Shown here piece by piece: positions 61,931 to 64,000 of a DNA stretch of 64,000 nucleotides (position 1 is its first letter; each line of letters opens with the position of its first letter). The stretch is from assembly GCA_965261315.1 (NCBI GenBank), contig CBDHDM010000039.1, positions 1 to 64,000 on the forward strand, given 5' to 3'. The notes beneath the pieces were generated by a model. It was given only the letters and a program-made list of their open reading frames with translations, ran no database searches and was not told the origin of the DNA. The position numbers were made by a program, and so were the translations under genes. This DNA is from Endozoicomonas sp965261315 (lineage in GTDB: Bacteria; Pseudomonadota; Gammaproteobacteria; Pseudomonadales; Endozoicomonadaceae).

Positions 61931-64000
61931 GGGCTCAGGGTCAAGGTATACTTTGCCTCGCCTGGTAAGAATGGGCTGGCCTTTCCTTCCACCCAGTCCA
62001 TATAGCCAGCTGCGAAGAAAGGAGAAAGAGGGTGACCACTCTGACCACCAGGCATATGGAAAATCGCCTCGCTTTCCCTTCCAGGAGAAACCACCATACG
62101 CTCTGATACCCCTTCATTTGCTCTCTGGGCCTTAGGCATCCAGACATCGCCAGTGAGCGGCACCCTGGGCATATCCAGCAGTTTACCAAACACAGGGATG
62201 GCACCGCTCAAGGGGTGACGAACATCAGCCATATTTCTCTGGCCCCAGGTTGCACCAGCCAACTGTTCTGCACCACCCAGATCATTTATAACGTCATCAA
62301 CGGTTTCTATCAGAAGCTCATCCCAGCTTGCATAGCGGGGGTTCAGCCAATGGATCGGGCGCTCATCAAGAAGGCGCCATACCATCTCTGTTTCATGATT
62401 CAGCTTCTGCATAAAGCCATCTTCTACATTATCCTTGGCATCCGGAGACAGGGACAGGAAGTAACGTCCCAGTGAAGACATAATCTTCAGCTTCAAGGCA
62501 TCGTTATATTCCCTGACCAGACGATAGCCCACATCATCCGTCGCAGCCTTGCCTGACCAGTTTTTCACATAGTCGTAGAATGTCTGTCGTGCTGAATGCT
62601 CTTCTCGAACATCGTCAGTGAGTGTATCCAGAATCAGGCGACGCCAGTTATCCATGTAGAGCGCCCGGTGATCCAGAGCAACATCCAGCAGAGCCTGCTC
62701 ATCTGCACTTTCCAGAGCCATCAGGACATCCCGAATCTGAATCTGACGAGGACCAAGGGCATAGCCACCATTACCCATCTTGTCATAATCTGCACCACTG
62801 ACAATGCGGGCATTCGCCGTCCAGACGCGCTGATTGGCAGGGTTATAAACACGAGGGTAATCCACCCCCGGTAGCCAGCCATTCCAGTTATCATCTGCTT
62901 GCTGCCAGGGCAGTGGGTAGGTGGAATCAATACCGGATCGATTTGGAATCTGTCCGGCAACGGTCCAGCCAATATTTCCTTCACGGTCACCCACCGTAAA
63001 GTTCTGCGGTGGAATACCGCTGCGATTGGCAATGGCCATTCCCTGCTCAGCGTTACGGGCAACCTCCAGGTACATCAGATTGACATTAGTTGCCTCTGGA
63101 CGATGGGCCGTCCAACGCAGGGAGTACTGGGTATTATCATAGGCTGAGTCAACCACTGGCCCCCAGTGTGTGCCTGAATACTCAACAATAACTGGCTCCT
63201 GCCCTTTCACACTGATCGTCTCAGTCCACGTTTCCAGAGGCTTCGGACCATCGGAGGTCATATACTGACCATCGTCAATATCCAGCTCTACAAGATCGAC
63301 CCAATCACCAGCCGTATTGGTAAAGCCCCAGGCAATATGTGTGTTACTGCCAACCACAACAAACGGAGTACCCGGTAAGGTCACACCGGTAACGCTAACC
63401 ATTTCTTTGGGTTGATCAGGGTGTGGATAACTCAAAGAGGCTCGATACCAGATAGTCGGTACTCGGTGGCTCAAATGCATATCATCCTGAATGATTGCAC
63501 CGCCATGAGCCGTTAATTCACCGGAAACGGCCCAGTTATTACTCCCGATCAGACTATCCTCCAGTGTCGTACCACCAAGGCTGGCATACAACTCTGCATC
63601 CTTACTTCTAAGATCAACCAGCTCTGCTCCAGGCGTTGGCGCATCGGGTAGCTCCCCTGACTGCAAGGGGGAGTCCCAGCGGGTTTTCAGGGGCGAAAGA
63701 AAATCAATCACTGCAGGGGCAGTAACACGACTGAGAAAGCCTTTCAGGTTATCCAGTTTAACTTCATCATCATTGAGATCAATGTACATACTGAAGATCG
63801 ACAGATAAGCATCTTCATTTCTCCAGGGCTGGGGATCAACGCCCAACAGCAGGTATTCAAACGGCTTATGCCCAAGATCCTTAAGGCCCTGATTAACACC
63901 ACTCGTGTAGGCATCCAGCAATACCCGATGATCCACGGTCATCAACTCAACAGCCTCCCGAGCCACCTTACGGAAGCGGTGCTTTCTCTGACGCTGGTCG
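61927..64000 (-). CDS. Penicillin-acylase-family amidohydrolase (5' end beyond the right edge)
   Basis: At least 690 residues, open to the right edge; the 679-residue frame starting at 63966 is only an internal GTG. Ntn-hydrolase of the penicillin amidase family: the beta-subunit nucleophile Ser is in GSNNWAVSGELTAHGGAIIQDDMHL; TIWYRASLSYPHPDQ, GVTLPGTPFVVVGSNTHIAWGFTN and GNIGWTVAGQIPNRSG follow. The C-terminus has HPLSGAIPVFGKLL and GGQSGHPLSPFF. It is processed to alpha and beta chains; family members hydrolyse acyl-homoserine lactones, beta-lactams or other amides. A signal peptide would lie outside the window. Ends 4 bp inside the MFS remnant. Confidence 0.93.
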   Translation of the reverse strand, partial: DQRQRKHRFRKVAREAVELMTVDHRVLLDAYTSGVNQGLKDLGHKPFEYLLLGVDPQPWRNEDAYLSIFSMYIDLNDDEVKLDNLKGFLSRVTAPAVIDFLSPLKTRWDSPLQSGELPDAPTPGAELVDLRSKDAELYASLGGTTLEDSLIGSNNWAVSGELTAHGGAIIQDDMHLSHRVPTIWYRASLSYPHPDQPKEMVSVTGVTLPGTPFVVVGSNTHIAWGFTNTAGDWVDLVELDIDDGQYMTSDGPKPLETWTETISVKGQEPVIVEYSGTHWGPVVDSAYDNTQYSLRWTAHRPEATNVNLMYLEVARNAEQGMAIANRSGIPPQNFTVGDREGNIGWTVAGQIPNRSGIDSTYPLPWQQADDNWNGWLPGVDYPRVYNPANQRVWTANARIVSGADYDKMGNGGYALGPRQIQIRDVLMALESADEQALLDVALDHRALYMDNWRRLILDTLTDDVREEHSARQTFYDYVKNWSGKAATDDVGYRLVREYNDALKLKIMSSLGRYFLSLSPDAKDNVEDGFMQKLNHETEMVWRLLDERPIHWLNPRYASWDELLIETVDDVINDLGGAEQLAGATWGQRNMADVRHPLSGAIPVFGKLLDMPRVPLTGDVWMPKAQRANEGVSERMVVSPGRESEAIFHMPGGQSGHPLSPFFAAGYMDWVEGKASPFLPGEAKYTLTLSP

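Overview
The window looks like a chromosomal stretch of a marine, probably host-associated gammaproteobacterium. The housekeeping core is gammaproteobacterial: hup, rubredoxin, ubiC, ubiA, phoBR, an H-NS-type protein, the yeaG-yeaH-ycgB set, potGHI, alr, ycjXF, pdxY, slt and ispG. Heavy transposon load, many decayed genes and a large eukaryote-like macrodomain/Deltex protein suggest an Endozoicomonas-like symbiont. That genus assignment is inference from gene content; no search was run.

Layout. 1-1974: decayed right end of an integrative element (phage-type gene, DUF4224 protein, frameshifted tyrosine integrase), pointing into a cluster of four tRNA-Leu-like units (2079-2712), of which only one folds as an intact tRNA. 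2956-10140: SCP2-like protein, hup, rubredoxin, a lipoprotein gene interrupted by a 17-G tract, a transporter remnant, then ubiC, a DUF3050 gene and ubiA. 10241-19854: a block between ubiA and phoB with a Fur-box-like palindrome and orphan membrane protein, a broken IS21-type element, two tandem identical group II introns whose reverse transcriptase carries the same stop codon, a truncated paralogue of the orphan protein, and an apparently intact IS1182-type element with CTAG target duplication. 20048-28123: phoB and phoR (split by a 65-bp inverted-repeat element), H-NS-like gene, and prkA-yeaH-spoVR. 28638-34289: branched-chain keto acid dehydrogenase operon with Leu/Val dehydrogenase, PilZ protein and Lrp. 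34726-37747: potGHI polyamine permease. 37842-41492: a 1216-residue protein with three macrodomain-like modules, a Cys4 zinc knuckle and a C-terminal Deltex (DTC) domain. 42041-51748: transposase, alr, ycjFX, pdxY, an exported protein and a large unknown protein. 51962-64000: Tsx-like porin, small secreted protein, truncated SYLF gene, second Lrp-type regulator, SIS-CBS protein without the usual catalytic histidines, Rieske ferredoxin beside a 2OG-oxygenase-like protein, orphan DinJ-type antitoxin, slt, ispG, two internally deleted pseudogenes and a penicillin-acylase-family gene running off the right edge.

How the genes fit together. hup-rubredoxin-ubiC-ubiA-phoB-phoR is an order I know from Pseudomonas; here it has been opened by insertions. 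The catabolic operon (amino acid dehydrogenase plus E1 alpha, E1 beta, E2) is complete except for E3, which must be elsewhere. The polyamine importer lacks its binding protein here. The best candidate for an undescribed system is the macrodomain/Deltex protein: in animals macrodomains and a Deltex RING-DTC ligase act together on ADP-ribosylated targets (PARP9/DTX3L), and here comparable modules lie in one bacterial polypeptide.

Caveat: several disruptions (1829-1834, 4603-4619, 12289-12294) are one-base changes in G/C runs and could be assembly errors rather than biology.
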